A stretch of 64,000 nt of DNA from positions 1,736,001-1,800,000 of the forward strand of contig CBDHGY010000002.1 of NCBI GenBank assembly GCA_965263325.1. The letters run 5' to 3'. This stretch comes from CBDHGY01 sp965263325. GTDB lineage: Bacteria; Pseudomonadota; Alphaproteobacteria; Caulobacterales; Hyphomonadaceae. This document shows positions 7,507 to 16,720 of this stretch, piece by piece; positions within the stretch are counted from its first letter, which is position 1; each line of letters opens with the position of its first letter. Both the position numbers and the translations under genes were made by a program. The notes below the pieces were generated by a model, which worked only from the letters and a program-made list of their open reading frames with translations, was not told the DNA's origin and did no database searches.

Positions 7507-8931
7507 TTAGAACTGAAAATATACAAACGGCGCAGCTTCCAGCGGATAGAGTGCAAGTACCATGGCTGTCAGCGCGCCGAGACCGCCCCAATAAACCATC
7601 GGACGGCGCATGATGGCCGAGCGGCCGACCCTCTTCCAATCGGTTGTGCCGAGCACAGCATCAAGTATAAGCACGATCGGCACCAACCAAACCACCCATG
7701 GCAGTTGCTCTGACCCACCCGCGCGGAAGCCTGTGAACGCGCTCCAAATTGTCGTCATGTCTGAGAAACTCTCTGCGCGGAATGCGACCCATGTCATCAA
7801 CACAAAGAACTGCGTCGCAATAATGGAGAGGCCCACACCCAGCCACTTGCCTGTGTTTCCGAACACATAACGGTGCACGGCAAGGCCGGCTCCATGCAGG
7901 AAACCCCACATCACAAACGTCCATGCTGCGCCATGCCAGAGCCCGCCAAGCAACATCGTGATCATGAGATTACGATAGGTCAGCCATTTGCCGACCCGGT
8001 TTCCACCGAGAGGAATGTAAAGATAGTCACGCAGCCAGCTCGACAGAGAGATGTGCCAGCGCCGCCAGAAATCCTGAATAGACGCGGCGATATATGGATA
8101 GTTGAAGTTCATCGGAATGAAGAAGCCGAACCAGCGCGCCACGCCAATCGCCATTAAAGAGTAACCTGCAAAGTCAAAGTAGATCTGCGCGGCAAAGGCA
8201 ATGGTCGCGCCAATGAGCGCGGCATTGGACCAAACTGACAAATCCGTGTCGCCAGCTGTCAGCGCGTCGCCATATACCGGGTCGACCAATGGTGCGAGAT
8301 TATCTGCGAAGCCTGCCTTATAGACGAAACCCAGAATAAACGCCTTTGCACCGGCAGCCATAAGCCCGCCAGAAAATTTCTTTGCCCGCTCCATTTGGGG
8401 GAAAAAACTTGCAGCGCGCACAATCGGGCCGGCCACAAGTTGCGGAAAGAATGCTACATACAGCGCGACCCTGCGGAGACGCTTTTCTGCGACCATGTCA
8501 CCGCGCGCCGTATCAACGATATAGGAAATCGCCTGAAACACATAAAAGCTGATGCCGACTGGGAGGAGAATGTTTACCGTTGGCCAATCAGGTGTGAAGC
8601 CCATGGCCCGTATCATTTCTTCGCCGCTTGATCGGAAGAAATCGAAGTATTTAAACACCGCAAGGACGGAAAGGTTACCCCCAATCCCAAGCGCGAGCCA
8701 GCGGGTGCGCGCTCCGTCGCCGGTTTCGAGTACTGCAGCTTTATTTGCCGTCAGCCAGCTCAGCACAATCACAAAGCCGATTAGCGCGAGTAACCAAACA
8801 TTCCACCAACCGTAAAATACAGCACTCGCCACGAGTAATATGCCAAGCCGCACCTCGTTTGATTTAATAAGCCAATAGACAGAAAATGTGACGGCGAGGA
8901 ATGCAAAGAAGACAAGTTCAGTGAAGATCAT
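7507..8931 (-). CDS. MBOAT family O-acyltransferase (AlgI-like)
   Basis: About 474 residues with ten or more membrane helices. The start chosen is ATG 8931 (MIFTELVFFAFLAVTF), preceded by AAGGT; seven more codons upstream are in frame but unlikely. MBOAT hallmarks are FPQLVAGPIVR, FFIPMNFNYPYIAASIQDFWRRWHISLS and GGLWHGAAWTF with the catalytic His. Such AlgI/PatA-like proteins move acetyl groups across the inner membrane onto exopolysaccharide or peptidoglycan, together with an SGNH/AlgX-like periplasmic partner. The adjacent upstream gene (8933-10133) looks like that partner. The glycan substrate is unknown. Confidence 0.9.
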   Translation of the reverse strand: MIFTELVFFAFLAVTFSVYWLIKSNEVRLGILLVASAVFYGWWNVWLLALIGFVIVLSWLTANKAAVLETGDGARTRWLALGIGGNLSVLAVFKYFDFFRSSGEEMIRAMGFTPDWPTVNILLPVGISFYVFQAISYIVDTARGDMVAEKRLRRVALYVAFFPQLVAGPIVRAASFFPQMERAKKFSGGLMAAGAKAFILGFVYKAGFADNLAPLVDPVYGDALTAGDTDLSVWSNAALIGATIAFAAQIYFDFAGYSLMAIGVARWFGFFIPMNFNYPYIAASIQDFWRRWHISLSSWLRDYLYIPLGGNRVGKWLTYRNLMITMLLGGLWHGAAWTFVMWGFLHGAGLAVHRYVFGNTGKWLGVGLSIIATQFFVLMTWVAFRAESFSDMTTIWSAFTGFRAGGSEQLPWVVWLVPIVLILDAVLGTTDWKRVGRSAIMRRPMVYWGGLGALTAMVLALYPLEAAPFVYFQF

Positions 8932-8932
8932 T

Positions 8933-10133
8933 TTACCTTGCTGCCTCCGCACCTAGTGACCCACGAAGCGCAAGCGTACCATCAAGGATACCAGAGCTGA
9001 TAAGCTCACCAGCCAGCCAGTTTATGTAGATCGCCGCGCCATCATCCAGAAGATGTCCGGGATCAGCCCAAAGCTCTGGTGGTAGGTTTGCAAGCAAATC
9101 AGGATCATCGCCGACGATACAGGTATGGCCGGCAAGCTCACCAAGGCAGAGCCCGCTGGCATAAGCGCGTACCGATGCTTCGGTCACCGGAGGGAAATAA
9201 TACGCGACCGAGCGAACCTTATCCTGGCCCAGAAGCCGCACACGCTGCTGCTCACGCTTTGTCTGAATCCAGCGCCAACCATATTGCGGTGTGACTTCAG
9301 GTACCATTGCAAGACCCGCCACCACTTCGTCTGTAAACATATCCTCGCGCGGTTCGGTAAGACCACTATAGGCAGGTTCGGGTTTTGCGTTGGCAGTCAG
9401 GTCCCCTTGCGAGATCAGTCCAACATTTAGGAAGTTCACACCAGCATGAGTCGTGACGAGCACCGATTTGCGCAGGCAATCAGCAATGCCGCTACAGCCA
9501 CCATCGACGAGCCCTTGCATTGTCTTTAACGCAACAGGAAATGTGAACTGTTCGATACCGCGCGCGGAGAACTTTCGAATTGTTGAAAAAGAATGTAGGT
9601 CGCTTGTCGAAAGGTTCTGCCACTTCAACGAAAACGATTTCGGGTGGGCGCGGACTGCGAGCCATGAAGTCTTTCAAATGGGCGTCGCGCTCTAGCAGCG
9701 AGGCCGCTTCAATGCTGAGACTAATTGCACGGTAATTATATCCTCGCTCGCGCAGTGCCAGTGTTAAGCGTTCATCATCGAGAGCATTGCGAGAAAAGCT
9801 CGCTCCGGTGAACACAATGAGCGGGGCTTCATCCTGCTTGGCAATTTCGATTGCGCGGTTAACGAATCCATCAAACTCGGTTGTGCGCCCAAGCCCAACG
9901 GAGCCTGCAATCATCTTGATGATAAAGGCGGTTCCAATAAGCGCTCCCGTAAAAGCAGCGCTCGACCCAAGCCATGCGCCGCGACTTGGCAAACGCAAGA
10001 GATGCGCTGCAATGAGCGCAAGACTAGCAAATAGAAGCACGCTCCAATGCATGTCGATCCAACCAAATTCCTTGTCGCCCCAAAACGGGACAACTCTCAA
10101 TTCGCCTCTCAGGTGAAGCAATGTGCTTGCCAA
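8933..10133 (-). pseudogene. SGNH/AlgX-like partner of MBOAT, interrupted by one-base frameshift
   Basis: Two minus-strand frames join into one protein. The 5' part encodes hydrophobic segments and an IVFTGASFSRNALDD block that resembles SGNH block I. It ends in EVAEPFDKRPTFF; after skipping one base in the T5 run (A5 on the plus strand, 9586-9590) it continues as STIRKFSARGIEQF and goes on to 8933. Either half alone is implausible: the 5' frame runs into a Cys/Arg-rich tail, and the 3' frame has no good start. The start may be TTG 10133 or ATG 10052 (MHWSVLLFA). It directly precedes the MBOAT gene, as expected for an acyltransferase and periplasmic transferase pair. If the shift is genuine, the acylation system is probably inactive. 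Confidence 0.6.
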
Positions 10134-10179
10134 TTCACCAATAAAGCGAACTGATTAGGGGCAGGTTGATGAGATCAAT

Positions 10180-12861
10180 CTAGAATCTGTCGAGCAATCG
10201 TTCCAGATAATCGCGCTCATCTTCTTCGATGGCGTCCCCGTATCGTCGGCGGAGCTCTTCCAGAATGTCTTTGGCGCGCTGGCGCTCAGCTGCATCTGGC
10301 ACCGTCACATCGTTTCCGTCATTTGCGCCGCCTATTGGGTTACCGAACGGGTCACGGTTGCGCTGGGCGTTACCATTCTGATTGGGGTCACCCAAGCGTT
10401 CTTCTCTTAACTCATCTAACACTTCGGCAAGTTCACCAGTCAAATCACGGAGTAAGCGGGTGGCTTGCTCCTGATTACCCTCAGCAAACCGCTGGCGACC
10501 TTCACGTAAGGCATCTTCGGCGCGGCGCTGGGCTCGAGCAATATCTTCCAGGGTTTCTTCGCCCAGCTCGCCAAGCAATGCTTCGAGGCCTTCACCATCT
10601 TCGCCTTCGCCGCCAAAACCGTCTTCGATGATCTGTTCCAACATTTCGCGAAGTGCTTGCTGGCGCTCAACCAGAGAGCGCGGATCATTGCCATCAGCAT
10701 TCTGTCCTTCACCGAAAGGCTGATCCGGACCGAATTGCTCACCTGACTGACCGTCTTGCGGTTGGCCGTCGCGCCCTTGTTCCAACGTATCGTCATTTAA
10801 CTGGCGTTGTTCACGAAGCAGTTCGGCAAGACGTTCCATCATATCCGAGACTTCGCGCTCCTCCTGCGGGGTATCATCGGCGTCGCCTTCACCTTGCTGA
10901 CCGGGCATAGGAAACCCGTCGCCGCCCTGACCTTGACCTTGTTGGAACTCCAAATTTTCCAGCATATTGGTGATGTCTGATAATAGCTGACGCGCTTGAT
11001 CAGACGCACCAGTATCTGCAAGATCCTCAAGGGCATTAAGCATATCTTCGAAACTGTTCGACCCAAGCCCTGGACCGCCCTCACCGAGTTCACCATCCAT
11101 ATTTGAGGGCGCTTCTGGTAGGCCATTCGCCAGCGCTTCCGCCATTTTTGCAGCCACATAGTTTTCTGCAGCATTGCGAAAAGCTTCCATCAAGCGCTTT
11201 ATTTCTTCCTCGCTCGCTCCGTCGCGAAGTGCAGTTTCCAGAGCTTTTTTTGCGGCAAGTAGTGCTGCCAGCGCATCGGCCGCGGATCCGTATTCTGCTT
11301 TAAGAGCTGCGGACCAGAGAATGCTATCGACTGTGTCTGCTTCTTCTTTTGTTGGGGCCGTGTCGAGTATTCCGCGCGCATTTCTAAGCGCAAGGTATAT
11401 AGAATAGTCGTTGAAATAGCGCGATCCTTCAAACGTAATTGCGTCCAGCATCAACGCAGCGCGGCGAATGTCCTCGGGCGCGTTCTCAAGCTGATTTACT
11501 GGTGTATCTGCAATCGCATTCTGACTGAGGAGCGCGGGATGGAAGTCACTCGCGACGTAGGCACGTGGCTCACGCAGAACGGTCACCCGCGCTTCTTGCG
11601 TAGCCTTGGCGAGCGGCATAATGAACAGTTTGTTCGGCAAGATGAACGTATGTGCCTCATGGTCTGCACAGCTGCTTTCCTGCCCTGCACCATCGGTCGC
11701 GACGATACATGTAATAACTTCGAGGCCTGCCCATTTGTGCCGGGTTAAATCAAGCGCAACTGCCTCGCCAACATCCTCGTCATCGTCAGGATCCGGATCT
11801 TCACCAATTTTTCGCGGTAAGACACCTGGTATTGGCACCGTCACGCGCGCTTCTTCATCCGGCGCGGCAGGATGCGGTGTTTTCAGACGGAACGACAACT
11901 CAGCTTTTTCGATGCCGTAATCGTCATTACCGCGCCAACTAAATTCCGTTTGATCCAGCGGATTCAAAGTCGGGTTCGACACAAACGTCGCCGTCGGCGG
12001 CGCATCCGGCTCAACATTTAATTGCCAAGCCTTGCGTTCTCCCCACCAACGCACGGCGAGACGGCTATTTTCCGTGAGGACTGTCTTCGCTTCGAAAGCG
12101 CCGTCTGGTGTCTTTACGAACTTCGTACGCGTTTGTTCACCGCCGGTGCGCACCTCTAGTTTCGGAGCAGATCGAGCTTGCGCCCGAAGCGTAACCTCAG
12201 AACCTTCTGGAATCAGCAGCGTGTTCATTTGTTCGCTTATGAAAATCGGTGCGCGCCCGGAGTACGCTGGTGGTGTCACCCACGCCTCTACCTGCATCGT
12301 GTCAGCGCCCATGAGTGACCCGTAATCCGGTGACAATGCCGCCGACAGGCGTTGCGGCGCGCTATTCCAGCCAACCACCAGAAGCGCTGTCAGTGCCGCC
12401 GGAACGGCGAGGCGCAAGAAATATGGGTCAATCTTCCGCCACTTCGATGCGAAGGAAGGCGGGCGCAGGCGCTGAGCCTCTCTCGCCAGCCGCGCAGCAT
12501 GGGCGCGCCAGAGCGGTTGCGCGGCTGGATTGGGATCAGCAGGGCGGTCCGTTAAAGAAGCAAGCGGGCGAAGCTCTGACTGGCGGTCAAGCAGCTCTTG
12601 CGCCTCATCGCGTTGCGGATGGACGTATCTACGCCAACCGCGCAGGAAGAGGATTATCGCGCCAACGAAGAAGATAAGCGTAGAAAATGCGCCAACCTGC
12701 GGAGACGTCTGCTCCCAAATTCCCGCAAGCGCCGCGCCAAAAAAGACAGATGCCAGGAGCAAAAGCGGCCAAAAGGCACGCGCGACCGCGAGCAAAGTCA
12801 GTTGCCGACGGGTCGCAGAAATGCGCCCGGGAACGCCTCTTATGTCTTTCAGCTCAGCCAA
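10180..12861 (-). CDS. TIGR02302/DUF4175 family large membrane protein
   Basis: An 893-residue protein. Two or three membrane helices lie in the first 170 residues (FWPLLLLASVFFGAALAG, LIFFVGAIILFL and FLRLAVPAALTALLVVGW). A long extracytoplasmic region follows, with Ig-like and helical stretches. The C-terminal third is very rich in Gln, Gly, Glu and Asp (GQGQGGDGF, EQGRDGQPQDGQ). This arrangement is that of the TIGR02302 (DUF4175) family, which is widespread in alphaproteobacteria and of unknown function. It is found here just downstream of lysA, overlapping its stop by 13 bases, which is a conserved neighbourhood. An envelope role is likely because of its topology and its position beside lipoprotein genes. 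Confidence 0.88.
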   Translation of the reverse strand: MAELKDIRGVPGRISATRRQLTLLAVARAFWPLLLLASVFFGAALAGIWEQTSPQVGAFSTLIFFVGAIILFLRGWRRYVHPQRDEAQELLDRQSELRPLASLTDRPADPNPAAQPLWRAHAARLAREAQRLRPPSFASKWRKIDPYFLRLAVPAALTALLVVGWNSAPQRLSAALSPDYGSLMGADTMQVEAWVTPPAYSGRAPIFISEQMNTLLIPEGSEVTLRAQARSAPKLEVRTGGEQTRTKFVKTPDGAFEAKTVLTENSRLAVRWWGERKAWQLNVEPDAPPTATFVSNPTLNPLDQTEFSWRGNDDYGIEKAELSFRLKTPHPAAPDEEARVTVPIPGVLPRKIGEDPDPDDDEDVGEAVALDLTRHKWAGLEVITCIVATDGAGQESSCADHEAHTFILPNKLFIMPLAKATQEARVTVLREPRAYVASDFHPALLSQNAIADTPVNQLENAPEDIRRAALMLDAITFEGSRYFNDYSIYLALRNARGILDTAPTKEEADTVDSILWSAALKAEYGSAADALAALLAAKKALETALRDGASEEEIKRLMEAFRNAAENYVAAKMAEALANGLPEAPSNMDGELGEGGPGLGSNSFEDMLNALEDLADTGASDQARQLLSDITNMLENLEFQQGQGQGGDGFPMPGQQGEGDADDTPQEEREVSDMMERLAELLREQRQLNDDTLEQGRDGQPQDGQSGEQFGPDQPFGEGQNADGNDPRSLVERQQALREMLEQIIEDGFGGEGEDGEGLEALLGELGEETLEDIARAQRRAEDALREGRQRFAEGNQEQATRLLRDLTGELAEVLDELREERLGDPNQNGNAQRNRDPFGNPIGGANDGNDVTVPDAAERQRAKDILEELRRRYGDAIEEDERDYLERLLDRF

Positions 12862-14114
12862 TCTGGCAGTGACTCCAATGCCGTCATCTCTTCAAAACTT
12901 GGTCGCCGCCGAATGACGTCAAACCTATCTCCTGATACAAGCACCTCAGGTATCAAAGGTCTTGCATTATATTGCGACGATAAAACGGCACCATAGGCGC
13001 CAGCGGACATAAAGGCGAGCCTGTCTCCGGGGTTAACCATTGGCATTTCGCGCCTTGCTGCAAATTTGTCGGTGGATTCACAGATCGGGCCGACAATATC
13101 GTACGTTTTGAGACCTATTTCGTCACCAGGCTTCTGCAAATGCAAAACGTCGTGATGGGCCTGGTAGAGAGCGGGACGCATTAGATCGTTCATTCCCGCA
13201 TCGACGATCAGGAATGTCCGGTCCGGAGCCTGTTTTAAGTAAAGGGCTTCGGTGATCATAATGCCGGCATTTCCAGCGATAACGCGTCCAGGTTCGAGGA
13301 TCACCTGTACGCCCAGATCTTTGGTAACATCCGCGATCATGGCGGCGTATTCAGAAGGCGGCGCAGGCGCATCTCCATCCTGGTAAGGAATTCCTAGCCC
13401 GCCGCCGACATCAATGCGCTCAATGCTGTGTCCAGCCTCTCGCAACCGCAGGGCAAGCGCAGCTGTCTTTTCGAACGCTGCACGCATGGGCGCAAGTTCA
13501 CCGATCTGCGAACCGATATGTACGTCCACGCCAACAATGTTAATGCCCGCAAGCCCGGCCGCTCGCGCATACAACCCTTCAGCCTCGTTCCAGGGAACAC
13601 CGAATTTGTCACCACTCTTGCCAGTAGAGATATTTGGGTGACCACCCGCCGCAACGTCTGGATTCACGCGAAGAGCAATCGGCGCTCTCGCTCCATTGCT
13701 GACCGCAACCTCCGAAAGCGCTTCGAGTTCGCCTGCACTTTCAACATTAAACTGGTGAATGCCAGCCGACAGTGCGAATGCCATTTCCTGTCGAGTTTTC
13801 CCAACACCGGAAAATACGATCCGGTCCGGCGGCACACCCGCCGTAAGAGCACGCTGTAACTCGCCGCCGCTAACGACATCGGCACCGCAGCCTTCGTTAG
13901 CCAGTGTCGCGAGAACCGCAAGATTGCCATTTGCCTTTACAGAATAGGCAATAAGGCAATCCTGCCCTTCAAATGCCTCAGCAATGACCCGTGCGTGCCG
14001 GGTCAAAGTTGCCGTAGAATATACGTAACAAGGGGTTCCCACCGCCTCTGCTATGGTGCTCAAGGCGACGCTTTCACAATGAAGCTCGCCATCGCGATAA
14101 TCAAAATGGTGCAA
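12849..14114 (-). CDS. lysA: diaminopimelate decarboxylase
   Basis: A 421-residue PLP enzyme catalysing the last step of lysine synthesis, meso-diaminopimelate to lysine plus CO2. The PLP lysine is in LIAYSVKANGN; the GADVVSGGEL block, the HIGSQI motif, IDVGGGLGIPY, LEPGRVIAGNAGI and the C-terminal GPICESTDKF (with the active-site Cys) are all present. Length is normal for the family. It sits in a minus-strand chain argH, lipoprotein, LptM-like, lysA, TIGR02302, with 12 bases separating it from the LptM-like gene and a 13-base overlap with the next gene. Confidence 0.97.
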   Translation of the reverse strand: MHHFDYRDGELHCESVALSTIAEAVGTPCYVYSTATLTRHARVIAEAFEGQDCLIAYSVKANGNLAVLATLANEGCGADVVSGGELQRALTAGVPPDRIVFSGVGKTRQEMAFALSAGIHQFNVESAGELEALSEVAVSNGARAPIALRVNPDVAAGGHPNISTGKSGDKFGVPWNEAEGLYARAAGLAGINIVGVDVHIGSQIGELAPMRAAFEKTAALALRLREAGHSIERIDVGGGLGIPYQDGDAPAPPSEYAAMIADVTKDLGVQVILEPGRVIAGNAGIMITEALYLKQAPDRTFLIVDAGMNDLMRPALYQAHHDVLHLQKPGDEIGLKTYDIVGPICESTDKFAARREMPMVNPGDRLAFMSAGAYGAVLSSQYNARPLIPEVLVSGDRFDVIRRRPSFEEMTALESLPDWLS

Positions 14115-14126
14115 TGGCGCGCTGCT

Positions 14127-14372
14127 TTATTCGATGTCTTCCAGTCCGCCCTCGCTGACGGGTTCTGTTGGCGATGCATCTGGAATGATGTCCCCGTCGG
14201 CATTACGGCGGATGATCGTCCTGTTGGTTACGACTGTCTTGGTTTCGACCTCTTCTTCAACAGGTTCACTGAAGATTGGTTCTGGCCGCTCCAGATCCCC
14301 GCGCAAGCCGCAGCCTGCAAGCGTTGGAAATGACAATAGGGCCGCGAGAGACAACGTTTTTACGTGTTTCAT
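14127..14372 (-). CDS. LptM-like small lipoprotein
   Basis: An 81-residue lipoprotein with signal LAALLSFPTLAGC and lipidated Cys21. The mature start CGLRGDLERPEP matches the LptM (YifL-type) pattern of Cys-Gly-x-x-Gly-x-Leu followed by Pro-rich sequence. LptM helps mature the LPS translocon LptDE in enterobacteria, and this small gene is commonly located next to lysA in proteobacteria, as here. The remaining 50 residues are acidic and look disordered. The function is inferred from the motif and position only; it is 12 bases upstream of lysA. Confidence 0.75.
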   Translation of the reverse strand: MKHVKTLSLAALLSFPTLAGCGLRGDLERPEPIFSEPVEEEVETKTVVTNRTIIRRNADGDIIPDASPTEPVSEGGLEDIE

Positions 14373-14411
14373 CCGCTCATACTCCTTGATTCGATGGGAG
14401 ACTAGCAGCCA

Positions 14412-14663
14412 CTAACCGTCAGGGCCACCTAACAATTCATCTGATTTATCAGGCCGCACAGACTCCGTTCGAGAATAGCTCGGGCCTTGATTGGACGGCT
14501 CCTTCGGTTTCAACGCATCGACGCTATTATCAGCATTTCCATCAGGAAGCTCGGCATTTGGACGATAGGTTCCATCTGCATTGCGATCTGCGCCAATGTA
14601 AGCACAGCCAGTTATCGCTAGCATAGCTGCCGCGCCAGCAGCATATTTCATGATACTCTTCAC
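14412..14663 (-). CDS. small lipoprotein, unknown function
   Basis: An 83-residue lipoprotein with signal AAGAAAMLAITGC (lipidated Cys20). It is followed by a hydrophilic, Asn/Asp/Pro/Ser-rich tail that looks disordered (RNADGTYRPNAELPDGN, KSDELLGGPDG). It lies four bases after argH on the same strand and 39 bases before the LptM-like gene, so it is probably part of the argH-lysA transcript. The phrase RNADGTY/RNADGDI is shared with the downstream LptM-like protein, which hints at duplication. No family is recognised. Confidence 0.7.
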   Translation of the reverse strand: MKSIMKYAAGAAAMLAITGCAYIGADRNADGTYRPNAELPDGNADNSVDALKPKEPSNQGPSYSRTESVRPDKSDELLGGPDG

Positions 14664-14667
14664 GTGA

Positions 14668-16077
14668 TTATCCTTCTTTCAGACCCAGCCTATGCGTCCA
14701 GTTTTCTACTTGTTCTTTGACCCGCTCCGGTGATGTACCACCATAGCTGGTGCGGCTTGCGGCTGATCGCTCCGGTGTCAGCACGTCGAAGACCTCATCT
14801 GTGATTTTAGCCTCTTCTTCCTGCATCTCACCTAATGACAAATCGGACAGGTCTGCACTTTTTGCCTCGGCCTTTGCGACAAGTGCGCCCGTGATGTGAT
14901 GCGCTTCGCGAAACGGCAAACCAAGTTCTCGCACCAGCCAGTCGGCCAAATCCGTTGCCGTAGAGAACCCTTTCGCCGCCGCTGCAGCCATGGCTTCCTG
15001 GTGGAAGCTTATGGTTTCCATCATTCCCGTCATGGCTCGGACGCACAGGTCAAACGTGTCGAACGCATCAAATGTCAGCGTTTTATCATCTTGCAGGTCT
15101 TTTGCGTAGGCAAGCGGCAATGCTTTGACAGCCCCTTGCAAAGCGGAAAATTTTGCCGTTATGAGCGATGCCTTGGCACGAACCAATTCGGCTGCATCCG
15201 GGTTGCGCTTTTGAGGCATAATCGAAGAGCCCGTCGACCATTCATCTGACAATGACGCAAATCCAAACTGCGCAGACGTCCAGAGAACGATCTCTTCTGC
15301 AAGCCGCGAAAGATGCGTCGCTGCTATTGAGAGCGATGACAGCGCCTCGAGGGCAAAATCACGCGCCGATACCGCATCCAAACTGTTTGCCATCGGTCGG
15401 TCAAATCCGAGCGCTTCGGCGGTCATCTCGCGGTCGATCGGAAAGCCCGTACCTGCGAGCGCGGCTGCGCCTAAAGGCGACTCGTTCAAGCGCTGCGCCG
15501 CATCCATCAAGCGACCGCGGTCACGTTCCGCCATTTCTACATAAGCAAGCAAGTGATGGCCCAATGTAACTGGCTGCGCGGTCTGCAAATGGGTGAAACC
15601 TGGCATGACCGCATCGGCGTGTTCACCGGCCCGCTTAACTAAAACTTCCTGAAACTGGCGCAGCGCATCGTTCGCAGCGACGAGTTCAGATCGCACCCAA
15701 AGCCGGAAATCTGTCACCACTTGATCGTTGCGAGAGCGCGCAGTGTGCAAGCGCCCTGCAGGCTCACCGATCAAGGCTTTCAGCCGTGCTTCGATGTTCA
15801 TATGGATATCCTCAAGCGCGCGATCGAAGGGGAATGTACCTTCCATGATCTCGGCCAGGATCGTATCGAGCCCACCCTGTATGGCATCGTTATCTTCAAA
15901 ACTGATAATGCCCATCTCTGCCAGCATATCGGCATGGGCACGGCTACCAGCTATGTCCTGGCGTGCCATCCGTTGATCAATGTCGATCGAAGCGTTGATG
16001 GCCTCCATAATATCGCTTGGGCGCGCGGCGAAACGCCCACCCCACATTTGCTGGCCTTTGCCGCTTTCCTTGCTCAT
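14668..16077 (-). CDS. argH: argininosuccinate lyase
   Basis: A 469-residue ArgH of typical length that splits argininosuccinate into arginine and fumarate. It begins MWGGRFAARPSDIMEAINASI after a short tail. It has RSRNDQVVTDFRLW, the TAQPVTLGHHLLAY block with a catalytic His, and the fumarase/aspartase superfamily signature GSSIMPQKRNPD. It is the first gene of the minus-strand argH to MBOAT chain and is divergent from the TlpA gene, with 31 bases between starts, a pairing seen in many alphaproteobacteria. Confidence 0.97.
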   Translation of the reverse strand: MSKESGKGQQMWGGRFAARPSDIMEAINASIDIDQRMARQDIAGSRAHADMLAEMGIISFEDNDAIQGGLDTILAEIMEGTFPFDRALEDIHMNIEARLKALIGEPAGRLHTARSRNDQVVTDFRLWVRSELVAANDALRQFQEVLVKRAGEHADAVMPGFTHLQTAQPVTLGHHLLAYVEMAERDRGRLMDAAQRLNESPLGAAALAGTGFPIDREMTAEALGFDRPMANSLDAVSARDFALEALSSLSIAATHLSRLAEEIVLWTSAQFGFASLSDEWSTGSSIMPQKRNPDAAELVRAKASLITAKFSALQGAVKALPLAYAKDLQDDKTLTFDAFDTFDLCVRAMTGMMETISFHQEAMAAAAAKGFSTATDLADWLVRELGLPFREAHHITGALVAKAEAKSADLSDLSLGEMQEEEAKITDEVFDVLTPERSAASRTSYGGTSPERVKEQVENWTHRLGLKEG

Positions 16078-16108
16078 ATTTCTCCCATCGGATTAGTGAG
16101 ATATTTCA

Positions 16109-16720
16109 ATGCCTCAGGCTTTTACACGATACGCCATTATTGCCATGGTAGTTTTCGGTATATTAGCGGCTGTCTACACTTGCGGCAGCGCGACAGATGC
16201 TAGCAGGGGTGCCAACAAGCTCGAGAAACTCGCCACAGGTGAGATGGCCCGGATCGATTTTGCGTTCAAGGGAGCCCCTGCCCCGACCGATGTTTTCTTT
16301 GGTCCAGATGGACAAGACATGACCATCGCAGACCTTAAAGGCAAAGTGATCGTATTGAATATATGGGCGACCTGGTGTGGGCCGTGCGAAAAAGAAATGC
16401 CCTCGCTTGCTGCGCTTGAAAACGCACGCGGCAGCGACATGTTTGAAGTCGTCGCGCTTAGTATCGACGAACTTAAAGAACGAGATTACGCGAAAGGACA
16501 GCTCCAAAGGCTTAGCGGCGGCGCATTAGATTTTTATCAGTCCAAGGATCTCGAAATACTGAAACCGCTCAAAGTTGATGGCTTCCCAACGACGATCATC
16601 TACGACAAGCGAGGTCTGGAGATCGCGCGATTCCGCGGTGATGCAGACTGGGCAAGCTACGAGGCAATCGGGTTTCTTGACGAGGTCTTGCGCCAAAATG
16701 GCTGGGAAAGACCGCTATAG
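16109..16720 (+). CDS. TlpA-like thiol:disulfide oxidoreductase
   Basis: A 203-residue membrane-anchored thioredoxin-fold protein. An N-terminal hydrophobic helix (YAIIAMVVFGILAAVY, residues 9-24) precedes the TlpA/AhpC-TSA domain with the redox motif WATWCGPCEKEMP at about residues 88-100, a long insertion typical of TlpA/ResA, and the cis-Pro loop DGFPTT. It faces the periplasm and probably keeps cytochrome or copper-centre cysteines reduced, as its relatives do. It is divergent from argH, and its stop overlaps by six bases the end of the convergent gene at 16715. Confidence 0.9.
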   Translation: MPQAFTRYAIIAMVVFGILAAVYTCGSATDASRGANKLEKLATGEMARIDFAFKGAPAPTDVFFGPDGQDMTIADLKGKVIVLNIWATWCGPCEKEMPSLAALENARGSDMFEVVALSIDELKERDYAKGQLQRLSGGALDFYQSKDLEILKPLKVDGFPTTIIYDKRGLEIARFRGDADWASYEAIGFLDEVLRQNGWERPL

